Source of the DNA: Euryarchaeota archaeon UBA52
GTDB lineage: Archaea; Thermoplasmatota; Poseidoniia; Poseidoniales; Thalassarchaeaceae
DNA: 64,000 nucleotides
Reading direction: 5' to 3'
Assembly (NCBI GenBank): GCA_002505455.1
Contig: DAVB01000055.1
Span: 31,727-95,726 of the forward strand
A program made the position numbers and the translations under genes. Below are positions 17,062 through 26,112 of this stretch, piece after piece; the first letter of the stretch is position 1, and each line of letters opens with the position of its first letter. Under the pieces are notes generated by a model. The model searched no databases. It was not told where the DNA came from and saw only the letters and a program-made list of their open reading frames with translations.

Positions 17062-18321
17062 CTACTCGTATGCCCATTCTCCCTTTCGCATGACCGGGGT
17101 TCTGCTGCCATCTTTCGAGATTCCATCGATGTCGAGCTCTTCTGATCCAATCATCCAATCAACATGGATGTTGGACGTATTTCCGCCTGCTTTGGAGACT
17201 GATTCGGGATCATCCCCTATATCTCCTCTGAAGCACTTGGAATAACACTGGCCGAGTGCGATGTGGCATGATGCATTCTCATCGTATAGCGTATTGAAGA
17301 AAAGGAGGCCTGAGGCGCTTATTGGAGAGGAATGGGGGACAAGCGCGACTTCGCCGAGCCTTCTTGCGCCGTCATCCGTGTCAAGTAGCTTTAGGAATAC
17401 TTCTTGCCCCTTTTCCGCTCTTGCTTCGATGATCTTTCCAGCCTCGAACCTCACCTCTATCCCATCGATGAGTGTCCCTCGGTACACCAATGGTTTCGAG
17501 GCCCTCGCAGTACCCTCAACCCGATCTGAGTGAGGCGTTGTGAAGACTTCCTCAGTAGGGATATTCGGCGTGCATTCGATCCCGTTCTTGGCGGTGCTCG
17601 CCCCGCCCTTCCATGCATGCCCGTCTGCTAGACCTATGGTCAGATCAGTCCCAGGGGCTTTGTAGTGGAGAGAGTGGAAATCTTGCTCGTTCAGCCATTC
17701 TTGCCTTTTCGTTAGGATCTCCTGATGTGATTTCCAAGCAGCTATCGGATCCTCGTTATCAATCCTCGATATTGAGAATATGGCCTCAGCCAGAGCGGCG
17801 ACGGCCTCGTCATCACCCATATCCGGGAAGACTTGCTTGGCCCATGCAAGACCGGGGTAGGACACTATGTTCCAATTGGTGGAGAAATTTGTGATTCGCT
17901 CCATAGCAGGTTTTGAAGCCAGAGACATCGACTTTCCGGCCCTCGCAACTCTGGAGGGGTCTTGTCCAGCGAGTAAGAGGGGGTTGGCTGCCGAAATAGC
18001 GAGTCTTGCGGTATTGTTGTCGAATGCCTCGGCCATGGCCCTGAACATCCAGTCTGGCGCTCTGTCCAGACTCTCGTCGGATGCGTTCTCATATCGAGCT
18101 AGGGCCAGATCGTCATCGGAGAGCATGGTTGTCACAATGCCTGCTCCATTTCTGTACGCCTCGGCTGCCAGCCTTCTGACGAGTGGGAGTGCTTCCACTG
18201 GTGCTGTAATGATTAGATCCTGTCCTGGTTGCAAGTTCAGGCCGACTCTTATCGAAACTTCAGCGAGACGGTCCAGCATCTCCGCTTCAAAGGGTAATTC
18301 GTCATCTGGGAGTACGTTCAT
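17062..18321 (-). CDS. M29-family metallo-aminopeptidase (thermophilic aminopeptidase type)
   Basis: A 419-residue protein from the ATG at 18321 (MNVLPDDELPFE). The open frame continues upstream to 18495, but that would overlap the neighbouring DUF63 gene. The N-terminal domain has VGLNLQPGQDLIITAPVEALPLVRRLA, and the C-terminal domain has RVEGTARASKPLVYRGTLIDGIEVRFEAGKI, FNTLYDENASCHIALG and NIHVDWMIGS, the metal-ligand regions of M29 peptidases. These enzymes remove N-terminal residues from peptides in the cytosol. This fits an organism that imports peptides and oxidises amino acids. Confidence 0.85.
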   Translation of the reverse strand: MNVLPDDELPFEAEMLDRLAEVSIRVGLNLQPGQDLIITAPVEALPLVRRLAAEAYRNGAGIVTTMLSDDDLALARYENASDESLDRAPDWMFRAMAEAFDNNTARLAISAANPLLLAGQDPSRVARAGKSMSLASKPAMERITNFSTNWNIVSYPGLAWAKQVFPDMGDDEAVAALAEAIFSISRIDNEDPIAAWKSHQEILTKRQEWLNEQDFHSLHYKAPGTDLTIGLADGHAWKGGASTAKNGIECTPNIPTEEVFTTPHSDRVEGTARASKPLVYRGTLIDGIEVRFEAGKIIEARAEKGQEVFLKLLDTDDGARRLGEVALVPHSSPISASGLLFFNTLYDENASCHIALGQCYSKCFRGDIGDDPESVSKAGGNTSNIHVDWMIGSEELDIDGISKDGSRTPVMRKGEWAYE

Positions 18322-18365
18322 GCTACTAGTTGACAGGATGTTGCGTTTGAATGTTTGAATTGGCC

Positions 18366-19718
18366 CTAAACGCCCAGAGTGAGCCTGAACACATTCCTGA
18401 GAGCGGGTGCCATACCCACGACCATCAGGCACAATGCGATGAGAACCCGGAGATGCTGCTGTCTGTATTCGAATACGGCTTGTGAATAAAACCAACAGAT
18501 GACACCGGCAATACCGACTTTCAGTAGCGTGAATGTCAGGGAGGTATCCAGAAAGTCAGTAACCATTGAGCTAATTACGTGCTTCTCGGTGTATCCGAAG
18601 TAATCTATCCCAATCCAGGTAGCGATACCATCCCCTATCTGGCCACCGACTGGGAGGAATACTGCAGGGCTTGCAAGGACTGCTTTCTTCCTGAGCTCAT
18701 CGACCTTTTCGCCCAAGGGGGTTTTTAATTCAAGATACTCGCTCTCTGTTACCCCTGGAGGGAGTACCCCTGGAATGTACCCAAGATTGAGTGATTCCTC
18801 AGCATCATCCTTGCCAAATGAATACAAAATATAGCAAACAAGGATTGGGACGCCGAATACGACTACTATCGGCCATGCGGTCATCTCAGATGTTTCCCTA
18901 CCTATGGCGAAGCCGGCGAGCATCCCGAAGAGCACGATTGATCCCCCCACTCCAGTGGAATACACAGTTCGCTGGATATGATCAAAGCGCTCCACATACG
19001 AGCCTGCGAGCCAGTAGGGAGCAGTGACTCCGAACATTGCAATGATGAGCATTACCTCTCGATCGTATGCCTCCGAGAGTATCTCGACATTGTCGCTGCT
19101 CAGGACGCTCATCCCATATATGGAGGCCTGCGCGGCTATGAGGAATGCAGAAAAATGCCTCGTGGCGGCATTCTTCTCAGCCTCTGTTTCAATTGTACCG
19201 TTTGACACCCGGTGGCCAATCAGGCCAGCGAGAACGACCCATGCTGCCGTCTGGAAATGAACTCCTGGGCTTACAAACCACGGAGCGAAGGAGTTACTGA
19301 AGAGTCCGGCATCTTCTATGACCTCCCCGAGAGGAGCCCACAAAACCCAGGGGAGAAGCGCGATGAGCATCGCATCAGAGCCATCGATACCAGCAACCCT
19401 CAGGAGTCCCGATAATGATACTACAAATAACGCTAGACCGATTCCGTATGAGGCGGTGTTGACGTAGTTGTAACCGCTATCCCCACTTGATTCGTTTAGA
19501 ATTGAATCAAGGAAATATGTGTACACTGCCTCAGATAGTGGATTCTCTACATCGAGGGTGTGCCCCGCTATACCGATGCCGAATAGTAGCAGTACTACCA
19601 GCAAGATGCGTATTGCCCAGCGCTCGTAATCATAGAGGGTCTCGAGGGGGTTCACGGAGATTGCGAATCGTACCGTCTCCTTGAGGGCATCGGCGCGTGA
19701 GGTGTTTTTTTCCGTCAC
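18366..19718 (-). CDS. DUF63-family archaeal membrane protein
   Basis: A 450-residue protein with about ten hydrophobic segments. Near residues 370-395 it reads GIDYFGYTEKHVISSMVTDFLDTSLTF, which resembles the conserved block of archaeal DUF63 proteins (aromatic, E-x-HV, acidic-A/T-S/T-x-TF). The function of DUF63 is unknown. The gene overlaps the KH-protein stop by 4 nt, so it is translated downstream of the ribosome-maturation genes, although no link to ribosomes is evident from its own sequence. Confidence 0.7.
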   Translation of the reverse strand: MTEKNTSRADALKETVRFAISVNPLETLYDYERWAIRILLVVLLLFGIGIAGHTLDVENPLSEAVYTYFLDSILNESSGDSGYNYVNTASYGIGLALFVVSLSGLLRVAGIDGSDAMLIALLPWVLWAPLGEVIEDAGLFSNSFAPWFVSPGVHFQTAAWVVLAGLIGHRVSNGTIETEAEKNAATRHFSAFLIAAQASIYGMSVLSSDNVEILSEAYDREVMLIIAMFGVTAPYWLAGSYVERFDHIQRTVYSTGVGGSIVLFGMLAGFAIGRETSEMTAWPIVVVFGVPILVCYILYSFGKDDAEESLNLGYIPGVLPPGVTESEYLELKTPLGEKVDELRKKAVLASPAVFLPVGGQIGDGIATWIGIDYFGYTEKHVISSMVTDFLDTSLTFTLLKVGIAGVICWFYSQAVFEYRQQHLRVLIALCLMVVGMAPALRNVFRLTLGV

Positions 19719-20449
19719 TCTTCCGAGTATGTGACGCTCTCATCATCTTCTAAATCCACCATATCATCAATCTGTGATTGGTCCTCAAGATCTACTTGGG
19801 CATTTTTGAAACGGCGATTTCGTCGATTTCGAGCGTCTGAGAGGCCGGGTACCAGATCTTCGAAGCCAGACTGATCGTCGGCTTCTGACTCCCTTATCTG
19901 ATAGCTTCCTAGGCTCCTGTCTTCTATACGTCGTCTCCTACCGTCTTTCTCCAGGCCCCTGATGACGGTGCTGTGTTCGGCGCCATCCAATAGTCCCTCT
20001 ATCGCCGTACAGGCCATCATGAGTCCTGCCTCGTCTCCGATTACTACAACAGTTGAGCCGTGGATTGCAATCTCCGTACCCGTAAAGCTCTCTATCAGAG
20101 TCCTGATTTTACCATCTCTTCCAATCAATCTGCTCCTCATCCTTCGAGTATGGTTTCCTCGACGACCGACCCATTGCCTGATGTCATACATGCGCAAAAA
20201 GGTGTCGTCAGAGATCAGTCGGACAGCCCTAGAAGGGGCTAATCCCCTTCCTATGGCCCTGATTATGTCTGGTAGCTTGATTCTGTGAACCGGATCAGCG
20301 TCTTCGGGCCATGACGCGGAAACCTCTCCTGTTTCAGAATCGATGTGTAGCTTCACCCCAGCGGAGTCTTCGATCATTTTGCGAGTTGCTCCGCCCTTGC
20401 CGATGAGGACTGCAATTCGTTCCTTGGGGATCCTCGTAAGTGGCTCCAT
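19715..20449 (-). CDS. KH-domain ribosome-assembly protein, Pno1/Dim2-like
   Basis: A 244-residue RNA-binding protein with two KH modules. The first has IPKERIAVLIGKGGATRKMIE (GKGG at 17-20), the second SRLIGRDGKIRTLIESFTG. Archaeal homologues of Pno1 (Dim2) bind near the 3' end of 16S rRNA during small-subunit maturation. The C-terminal 90 residues are charged and probably disordered, ending in acidic DLEDDESVTYSEE. It lies 25 nt downstream of the RIO1 kinase gene, matching the known partnership of RIO1 and Dim2 in small-subunit biogenesis. Confidence 0.88.
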   Translation of the reverse strand: MEPLTRIPKERIAVLIGKGGATRKMIEDSAGVKLHIDSETGEVSASWPEDADPVHRIKLPDIIRAIGRGLAPSRAVRLISDDTFLRMYDIRQWVGRRGNHTRRMRSRLIGRDGKIRTLIESFTGTEIAIHGSTVVVIGDEAGLMMACTAIEGLLDGAEHSTVIRGLEKDGRRRRIEDRSLGSYQIRESEADDQSGFEDLVPGLSDARNRRNRRFKNAQVDLEDQSQIDDMVDLEDDESVTYSEE

Positions 20450-20474
20450 GACAACTCAAACGATACGCCCTTCT

Positions 20475-21362
20475 TCAATCCAATCCAGGAAGTGGTTCCA
20501 GATTTGGTGCTGGATCTTCAATCACCCTTAACACGGATTCCGCGGTGTCGACGGTCATTCCATTCCGATTGGCCCATTCAACCGTTCTAGTCACGTCTCT
20601 GACGAGGAATTCCTTGGAAGATGGATGCTGTTCAACCACTGCCTGACCGACATCAATTATCCAAGGCGTGCCTTCATGCCAAAGAACATTGAATTCGCTG
20701 AAGTCGGAATGTACCAGAGTGGCATTTTGCCATAATACTGCGATGTATGTGATTAGCTTCTCAAATACGTCCTCCACATCATCCACACTTACGTCCTTCA
20801 AACGCGGAGCGGGTGAGTTCTCATTCCCAACCAGATCCATAACTAGCACATTTCTGAGGTTTGCACGGGGCATCGGTACGGGAATACCATGTTTCCTACA
20901 ACGGCGGAGATTTCTCAATTCCTTTCTGACCCAGATATTTACGAGTTCTCTATGTCGTCTTTTCAGACCGCTGAAACGCGGATCACCGTCGATATACTTG
21001 GAAAGGGATTTGAAAACGGCGTTGGTGGTGTGAAATATCTTTACTGCTGCTGGGCCGTTTGCTGTAGTTGCATGGAAGACATGTGCTTCCTTGCCTCTGG
21101 CAATTGGGAAATCCAGCGTTTCTATCTCTCCGCCCTGTATCAATTTATGCAAAGCGAGAAGTGTGCTTTGATCGAATACACTGTCGAAGACCCGTCTATC
21201 CGCCCATTCATATTCGCCCGTGCCGAGTACTCCTGATATTCGATCTTCAATGTCTCGAAAGAGTCGTTTGTAACGGGGCTCATCCATCCATTGGTGTTGG
21301 GTCGCTGCTCTTTGAAGAGCGTCGAGATGGTTGTCCCACTCCTCATCTGGTTCGCCCGCCAT
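20475..21362 (-). CDS. rio1: RIO1 atypical serine protein kinase
   Basis: A 295-residue RIO kinase. The nucleotide loop is ARGKEAHVFHA at 88-98, the ATP lysine is Lys108 in AAVKIF, the catalytic loop is HSDFSEFN (218-225, with Asp220 and Asn225) and the metal Asp is Asp237 in IIDVGQ. The pattern H-x-D-x-SE-x-N with D-x-GQ is that of RIO1. RIO1 acts late in small-ribosomal-subunit maturation. Its ATG shares one base with the stop of the upstream membrane-protein gene (TAATG), indicating coupled translation. Confidence 0.92.
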   Translation of the reverse strand: MAGEPDEEWDNHLDALQRAATQHQWMDEPRYKRLFRDIEDRISGVLGTGEYEWADRRVFDSVFDQSTLLALHKLIQGGEIETLDFPIARGKEAHVFHATTANGPAAVKIFHTTNAVFKSLSKYIDGDPRFSGLKRRHRELVNIWVRKELRNLRRCRKHGIPVPMPRANLRNVLVMDLVGNENSPAPRLKDVSVDDVEDVFEKLITYIAVLWQNATLVHSDFSEFNVLWHEGTPWIIDVGQAVVEQHPSSKEFLVRDVTRTVEWANRNGMTVDTAESVLRVIEDPAPNLEPLPGLD

Positions 21363-22219
21363 TAGTCCGTCGCTCCGTTAAGACCATCATCAAGGGTTCG
21401 CCATATCCAGAATCCTGCTGGGAAGCTGTACAACCCTACTGCAAGAGTCCATGATACCAGGGGTCCCCCCCATGGACCAAGAATTGGGAAGAGCGGTATA
21501 CACAAGAGAGCATAGATAGAGACCGAAGCAGAACCAAGCATCATTGGTCCTGTTGCCCCAACAGGGACCTCGGCCCCCTGGGATATCCACAATGATACCA
21601 TTGTGGTAAGGAAGATGGCGGGGAAAACCGATACCATTCCCGATATGAATGGAAGGCCTAGGCCGGCGATCCACACTGAAGCGGCTATTGCAGAACCAGC
21701 GGCGAGACCTCGTAAGAAAAGAGTGAATATGCCGACTTTGTTGATTCCTGGGGGCGCAGGCAGATTCGTCTTTACCGCGAAGACGCCGATTATTACAGCA
21801 AAGGCTGTGGCGATTAGCCCAATCCTGCTGGGGCCTATATCATCAGATATCATCTCAACCACGAATGTCGATATCCATGCAAATAGGGACCAAATGAAGA
21901 TTGAAGTTATAGAAACCGCGAATACGAGATTTACACCACTCGTCTTAGTTCCCATCATTCTCGGAAGAATTCTCCATGAGCCTAGGAATGCGACATTGAG
22001 AAGCATGCCAATTGGTACCATCGACATTGCATGGCTGAAGGGTTCAATCCCGCTCACACCACCCCATATCCCTATGCTGGCCGGTACAATTGTAGTGGGC
22101 AGGGTGATTATCCCGCCTAAAGCGCCGCCACCCCTCTCAATTACCACAGTTGCAAGGATTGCGACCAATCCGGCGAATAGTGCCGGAAGGAGGATGGCAG
22201 ACAATTCTAGAGAAGACAT
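21362..22219 (-). CDS. Polytopic membrane protein with an internal duplication
   Basis: A 285-residue protein with about eight hydrophobic segments, family not recognised. The first and last thirds look related: PALFAGLVAILATVV...GGIITLPTTIVPASI...MVPIGMLLNVAFL against RGLAAGSAIAASVWI...SGMVSVFPAIFLTTMVSL...TGPMMLGSASVSI. Both contain a small-residue helix, a central Pro near the end of a helix, and a second small-residue helix, as in transporters built from two inverted or tandem halves. It is wedged between aIF-1A (6 nt) and RIO1 (1-nt overlap). A transport role is inference only. Confidence 0.62.
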   Translation of the reverse strand: MSSLELSAILLPALFAGLVAILATVVIERGGGALGGIITLPTTIVPASIGIWGGVSGIEPFSHAMSMVPIGMLLNVAFLGSWRILPRMMGTKTSGVNLVFAVSITSIFIWSLFAWISTFVVEMISDDIGPSRIGLIATAFAVIIGVFAVKTNLPAPPGINKVGIFTLFLRGLAAGSAIAASVWIAGLGLPFISGMVSVFPAIFLTTMVSLWISQGAEVPVGATGPMMLGSASVSIYALLCIPLFPILGPWGGPLVSWTLAVGLYSFPAGFWIWRTLDDGLNGATD

Positions 22220-22225
22220 GCGGCC

Positions 22226-22777
22226 TCATCCGAAGAAAGAGTCGATGTCATCTTCGTCACGAGTGGCGGGAGACGCTTGAGTTTGCTCAACTATTACTTC
22301 CTCTTCAACTTCAATCTCTTCTGGAGTTGCCTTCTCATCGATTTTCGATCGGTCTTCTGTTGGCTGATCATCATACCCCATATCGCCCTCGTCCATCGCA
22401 GTTATGTCATCATCCGAATACCCGAATAGATCGACAATCTCTGGAAGAACTCCTTTCCTGGACAGGTAAATTGACTGAGTCTTGGTGTATCTGCTCCTAA
22501 CGTCGGCTTTAGAGTCCTGAAAATCCCAAGGTTGAACGACGATTAGATCTCCTTCGCGCACCCATTGGCGTCTGCGCATCTTTCCAGGTATCCTCGCCAA
22601 TCTTGATTCGCCATCTTCGCAGACTGCTGCGACCCTTCTTCCCCCCAATATTTGATCCGCTATTGCGAACATCTCGTTGATTTTCCTATTCGGCAATGGA
22701 ACTCTGATTTTATCGCTCCCGCCTGATTCGAGACGAGCTAGTAGCTCGGAATCGACTCGTTCTGCGCGACGTGCCAT
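22226..22777 (-). CDS. eif1a: Translation initiation factor aIF-1A with long acidic tail
   Basis: A 183-residue homologue of eIF1A. The OB/S1-like core occupies about residues 22-105 (IRVPLPNRKINEMFAIADQI, RIPGKMRRRQWVREGD, VQPWDFQDSKADV). It binds the decoding site of the small subunit during initiation. Usual archaeal versions end near residue 110-120; here a tail of about 63 residues follows, strongly acidic and ending DEDDIDSFFG. It heads a minus-strand run with a membrane protein, RIO1 and the KH protein. The gene starts in a 197-nt region shared with the divergent DUF454 gene. Confidence 0.92.
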   Translation of the reverse strand: MARRAERVDSELLARLESGGSDKIRVPLPNRKINEMFAIADQILGGRRVAAVCEDGESRLARIPGKMRRRQWVREGDLIVVQPWDFQDSKADVRSRYTKTQSIYLSRKGVLPEIVDLFGYSDDDITAMDEGDMGYDDQPTEDRSKIDEKATPEEIEVEEEVIVEQTQASPATRDEDDIDSFFG

Positions 22778-22974
22778 GCTTTTGCGTCGAGGGTTGCCTA
22801 TGTGAACCTAACACTAGTCATCGAGTCAAAAATGAATGACGTTCGAGTGTTCTGGATATCGCACGTAGTCTAGAAGAAATGGATTGAAGGGATTGTTGAA
22901 ATGTCTTGAATTGGTGGGCGAGTCGGGGCATCTGGTTGACCGTCTCATCTGATGATCCTAATGCGGATATACAC

Positions 22975-23373
22975 GTGGTTGATCTTGATGGGTCCTATCT
23001 GAGCAGGACTGCATGGTTCGTCCTTGGTTTTCTTTCAATGGTTGTAGGGCTCATCGGAATACCTGTCCCGGGACTTCCTACGACGCCTCTGATGATTCTA
23101 GCTGCTGCGTGTTTCGCGAAATCGAGTCAGCGATTCTATGATTGGATTATCAACAACAGAATGTTTGGGGAGCATGTCAATAATTACCGGGAAGGTAATG
23201 GAATTCCCAAGAGGAGTAAGCCGATTATCTTGGGAACGATGTGGATTTTTGTTCTATTCGCTGTTCTTATTGCAATACCAGATAGTGCGCCTGAGATATC
23301 TAGGTATGCGACTCTTTTGTTAGCGGGCATAGGCACCATATTCATTCTAAGAATACCTAGTCTTGAATCATAG
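22975..23373 (+). CDS. DUF454 (YbaN-like) small membrane protein
   Basis: About 132 residues from a GTG at 22975. The first helix FVLGFLSMVVGLIGIPVPGLPTTP followed by LMILAAACFAKSS, then F-x2-W-x3-N-x-MFG and a further NYREG-x-GIP are the conserved features of the DUF454/YbaN family, whose function is unknown. Two more hydrophobic helices end the protein. In-frame TTG codons at 22936 and 22906 would extend it. The 3' end overlaps the convergent hemH by 17 nt. Confidence 0.75.
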   Translation: MVDLDGSYLSRTAWFVLGFLSMVVGLIGIPVPGLPTTPLMILAAACFAKSSQRFYDWIINNRMFGEHVNNYREGNGIPKRSKPIILGTMWIFVLFAVLIAIPDSAPEISRYATLLLAGIGTIFILRIPSLES

Positions 23374-24382
23374 GATTCAGAAACGCGTTTCTAACCAAGT
23401 TCTCAAGGCCGTCCAACCATCTTGGATTGTCATTCAGACAACTCACTACAGTCATTTCTTTCCCTCCGTTCTCGATAAAATGATTGCGTACCTCGATATC
23501 CAGCTCTTCGAGAGTCTCTAGACCGTCCGCAACGAATGCAGGCGATACAATCACGAGATTGTCAACTTTCTTGGCTAGTGTCTCGACCATTGAGAGGGTA
23601 GATGGAGTAAGCCATCTGGTCGGTCCCAATTTACTCTGATAACTAATGGACCAATCTGAATCCGTTAAACCGAGTTTCTTGACCACCGCCATCGTAGTCA
23701 TGTTGCAATGATGAGCGTAACACATTGAGTTAGCACTGCTTTTGATCGAGCAGCAAGAGCCCTTAACCTGGCAATGTAATCCGGTCTTATCTGTTCTTTT
23801 GACATGTGAGACAGGCAGTCCATGGTATGAAAATAGTAAATGCGCGCCTTCGCTCATATGAGGTCGGATTGATTCGCTCAACGGATCAATGAAGGACGGA
23901 TCATCCTCAAAATGAGCGAGTTGGAATATCTCGGGCTGCCACCCCATTTTTTCGAGCTGTCTGAAGGCCTCCTTGAGCGATGATTCTGTAGTTGCCTGTG
24001 CATGATGTGGAAACAGGGGGGCTAGGAGCAGTTTTTCTACTCCCTTGGATTTCAATTTCTCCAGAGCGTCTCTGATACTTGGATTTCCATATCTCATCCC
24101 TACTTCGCACTCTGCATCGGGCATTCTTGATCTCAATCCGTCAGCCATTCGCTCACTGTACACTCTCAGCGGAGATCCCTCTTTCATCCATATGCTAGAA
24201 TAACTGGGTGCGATTTTTCTTGGTCTTACTCGAAGGATTATTCCCCGAACGAGGAGATGTCTCAGAGGAGCAGGGATGTCAATCACATCCGGGTCAAGGA
24301 GGAACTGCCGGAGGTACTTTCTCACAGATTTAACAGAAGGCTCGTCGGGAGTCCCTATATTCATCAAGAGGATTCCGTTCAT
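23357..24382 (-). CDS. hemH: Ferrochelatase (HemH) with internal cysteine cluster
   Basis: A 341-residue ferrochelatase that inserts Fe2+ into protoporphyrin IX, the last heme step. The catalytic His is His187 in SYHGLP and the acidic partner lies in GLETLEEL (Glu289). YQSKLGPTRWLTPSTL matches the substrate-side motif. Between them is HCQVKGSCC...CYAHHC (Cys204, 210, 211, 221, 226), resembling the internal cysteines proposed to hold a [2Fe-2S] cluster in some bacterial ferrochelatases. It is separate from the main heme operon at 52-60.7 kb. A GGAGGG site lies about 11 nt before the ATG. Confidence 0.93.
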   Translation of the reverse strand: MNGILLMNIGTPDEPSVKSVRKYLRQFLLDPDVIDIPAPLRHLLVRGIILRVRPRKIAPSYSSIWMKEGSPLRVYSERMADGLRSRMPDAECEVGMRYGNPSIRDALEKLKSKGVEKLLLAPLFPHHAQATTESSLKEAFRQLEKMGWQPEIFQLAHFEDDPSFIDPLSESIRPHMSEGAHLLFSYHGLPVSHVKRTDKTGLHCQVKGSCCSIKSSANSMCYAHHCNMTTMAVVKKLGLTDSDWSISYQSKLGPTRWLTPSTLSMVETLAKKVDNLVIVSPAFVADGLETLEELDIEVRNHFIENGGKEMTVVSCLNDNPRWLDGLENLVRNAFLNPMIQD

Positions 24383-24444
24383 TGTCTGTGGTCCCTCCTA
24401 TCGATAAAATAATCTTGTTTTTAGAGAATATTTCTTCGCGATAC
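24383..24444 (-). promoter_or_regulatory. A+T-rich spacer: hemH promoter candidate and nuo operon 3' end
   Basis: This 62-nt gap lies between the nuoN stop and the hemH ATG. On the minus strand it is A+T-rich, with AAATATTC, CTAAAAAC and ATTATTTTATC ahead of TAGGAGGG. These could serve as a TATA element for hemH and as a T-rich end for the nuo transcript. Which box is used cannot be decided from sequence alone. Confidence 0.28.
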
Positions 24445-26112
24445 CTAGAATGATGCTATCGCTGTTTCAATTAAGGCGAGGAGCCACTGGCTGGCAGGAC
24501 CCATTCCGAAGAGGACTGTGAAGATCATGGATACGACCACGAGGACCCTGAGGCCAAGTGCCGGCGAAAGGGGCGATTCGCTCCCCGGTTTCTCGAAGAA
24601 CATCACTAAACCAATCCTCAGATAGTAGAATAGCGAGAGTGCGCTATTCAGAACGATTGCGATAGCAAGTAGGAAGAACGGGTCCACTGACTGCAGCCAT
24701 GGGATGACTCCATCTGCATCCAGGGCTCCTGTTCCGCTGGTTGTGGTGACGAGGCCGTTGATCATAAGGAACTTCGATAGGAAGCCGGAAAGAGGGGGTA
24801 TTCCTGCTAAGGACAGCATGAAAACGAACATAGAAGTTGCAATAATGGGATCTCTTCGAGCAAGTCCATGCAGATCGGATATCTTATTTCCACCGCCGTC
24901 TATCTCAATCAAGGTAAGAACAAGGAAGGCTCCGAGTTTGAAAAGAACCAGAACAGCAAGATGGAACACGATTGCCATCTGAAGCATGTCCTGAGTGTCT
25001 GAATCAGCTAATCCTGACCCCAATGCTGCAAGTGCTGCTAGCATATAGCCGGCATGAGCGACGCTGGAATATGCGAGCATTCTCTTTGGGTTCTCTGAGG
25101 AGAGTGCTGCTAGATTGCCCCATGTCATCGTAATTACTGCGAGTATGGCAAGTGCGAAACCCCAAGCAATGACGCCGTCATTCGGACCTGCGAAACCGAT
25201 CAAAACACGCATCATCGCCACGAAGCCCATGGCCTTGGACGCGGTTGCGAGCATTCCTGCGATAGGGGCATTTGTGCCTGAATAGGCATCTGGAGCTGCA
25301 AGGTGGAATGGGGCTGCGCTGACCTTGAATCCGAAGGCGACGAGCATGAGTCCGACGCCTATTCCGGCCAGCGGCTCGAGCTCTCCCATGGAGGACCAGC
25401 TTTCTGCTAAGGTATCGAAGTCCAGACTACCGGACCAGATGTAAAGCAGAGACATGCCATATATTCCAGTGGCAGAGGCGATTGATCCGACAATGAAATA
25501 CTTGGCACCGGCTTCTCCACCTACTTCTGTCTCCTTGTGGAAACCGACTAATACGTACGAAGCCATGGATGCTAATTCCAAGCATACGATGAGGAAGAAT
25601 AGATCGCTAGAAAGGGCCATCAGGCTCATTCCAAGAGCGACCATGAGGAGGAGTATGTATAGGTCGACCTGCCTCCTATTATCCATCAAACTGCTCTCGA
25701 CGGAATCATCAGGATCGATGAGATCTTCGGGAAGCAGTCGCGTGGAAGGTATCCTGTAGATCGATGCGATTGCGGTTATGGCCAATGCAGCGGTGAATAC
25801 CATCGTCATAAAACGACTGAATCCGGTAACCTGGATTACTCCGGAGATGCTCATGCCATCAGCAGACTCGATAGCTAAACCTGAGAGCAGACATGCAATT
25901 GCAAGGGCGATTGCTGACAATACCCCGGGTGCTCGCGGGTCGGAGGTCAATTCGAATCTTCTACCGCCCCACAGAATGGGGACGCGCATGGATGTCAGGG
26001 GAAGCCTTACTCTGGCATCTCCTAGATTCGGGACTATGATCGCTAGGATAATTCCAGCGACCATAACGAGCTCCGGGGCGAGAGCTTGGGATTCGTCCAC
26101 AGAGAGGATCAT
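24445..26112 (-). CDS. nuoN: Complex I subunit N (NuoN)
   Basis: A 555-residue antiporter-like membrane subunit with about fourteen hydrophobic segments. FFLIVCLELASMASYVLVG with its Glu, AFGFKVSAAPFHLAAPDAY with the broken-helix Lys/Pro region, and NPKRMLAYSSVAHAGYML with the channel Lys are the expected proton-path elements. It is the distal membrane-arm subunit of the NADH:quinone oxidoreductase-like complex and the last gene of the operon. Its start overlaps the nuoM stop by 4 nt. Confidence 0.95.
   Translation of the reverse strand: MILSVDESQALAPELVMVAGIILAIIVPNLGDARVRLPLTSMRVPILWGGRRFELTSDPRAPGVLSAIALAIACLLSGLAIESADGMSISGVIQVTGFSRFMTMVFTAALAITAIASIYRIPSTRLLPEDLIDPDDSVESSLMDNRRQVDLYILLLMVALGMSLMALSSDLFFLIVCLELASMASYVLVGFHKETEVGGEAGAKYFIVGSIASATGIYGMSLLYIWSGSLDFDTLAESWSSMGELEPLAGIGVGLMLVAFGFKVSAAPFHLAAPDAYSGTNAPIAGMLATASKAMGFVAMMRVLIGFAGPNDGVIAWGFALAILAVITMTWGNLAALSSENPKRMLAYSSVAHAGYMLAALAALGSGLADSDTQDMLQMAIVFHLAVLVLFKLGAFLVLTLIEIDGGGNKISDLHGLARRDPIIATSMFVFMLSLAGIPPLSGFLSKFLMINGLVTTTSGTGALDADGVIPWLQSVDPFFLLAIAIVLNSALSLFYYLRIGLVMFFEKPGSESPLSPALGLRVLVVVSMIFTVLFGMGPASQWLLALIETAIASF

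Noticed and set aside
16823..17158. A 111-codon minus-strand ORF opposite the zinc-finger gene
   Set aside because: The plus-strand frame has the C2H2 pattern; the minus-strand frame overlaps the aminopeptidase gene and shows nothing.
21603..22280. A 225-codon plus-strand ORF
   Set aside because: It is antisense to a membrane-protein gene whose hydrophobic codons read as Ile/Pro/Arg-rich filler on the other strand; no family features.
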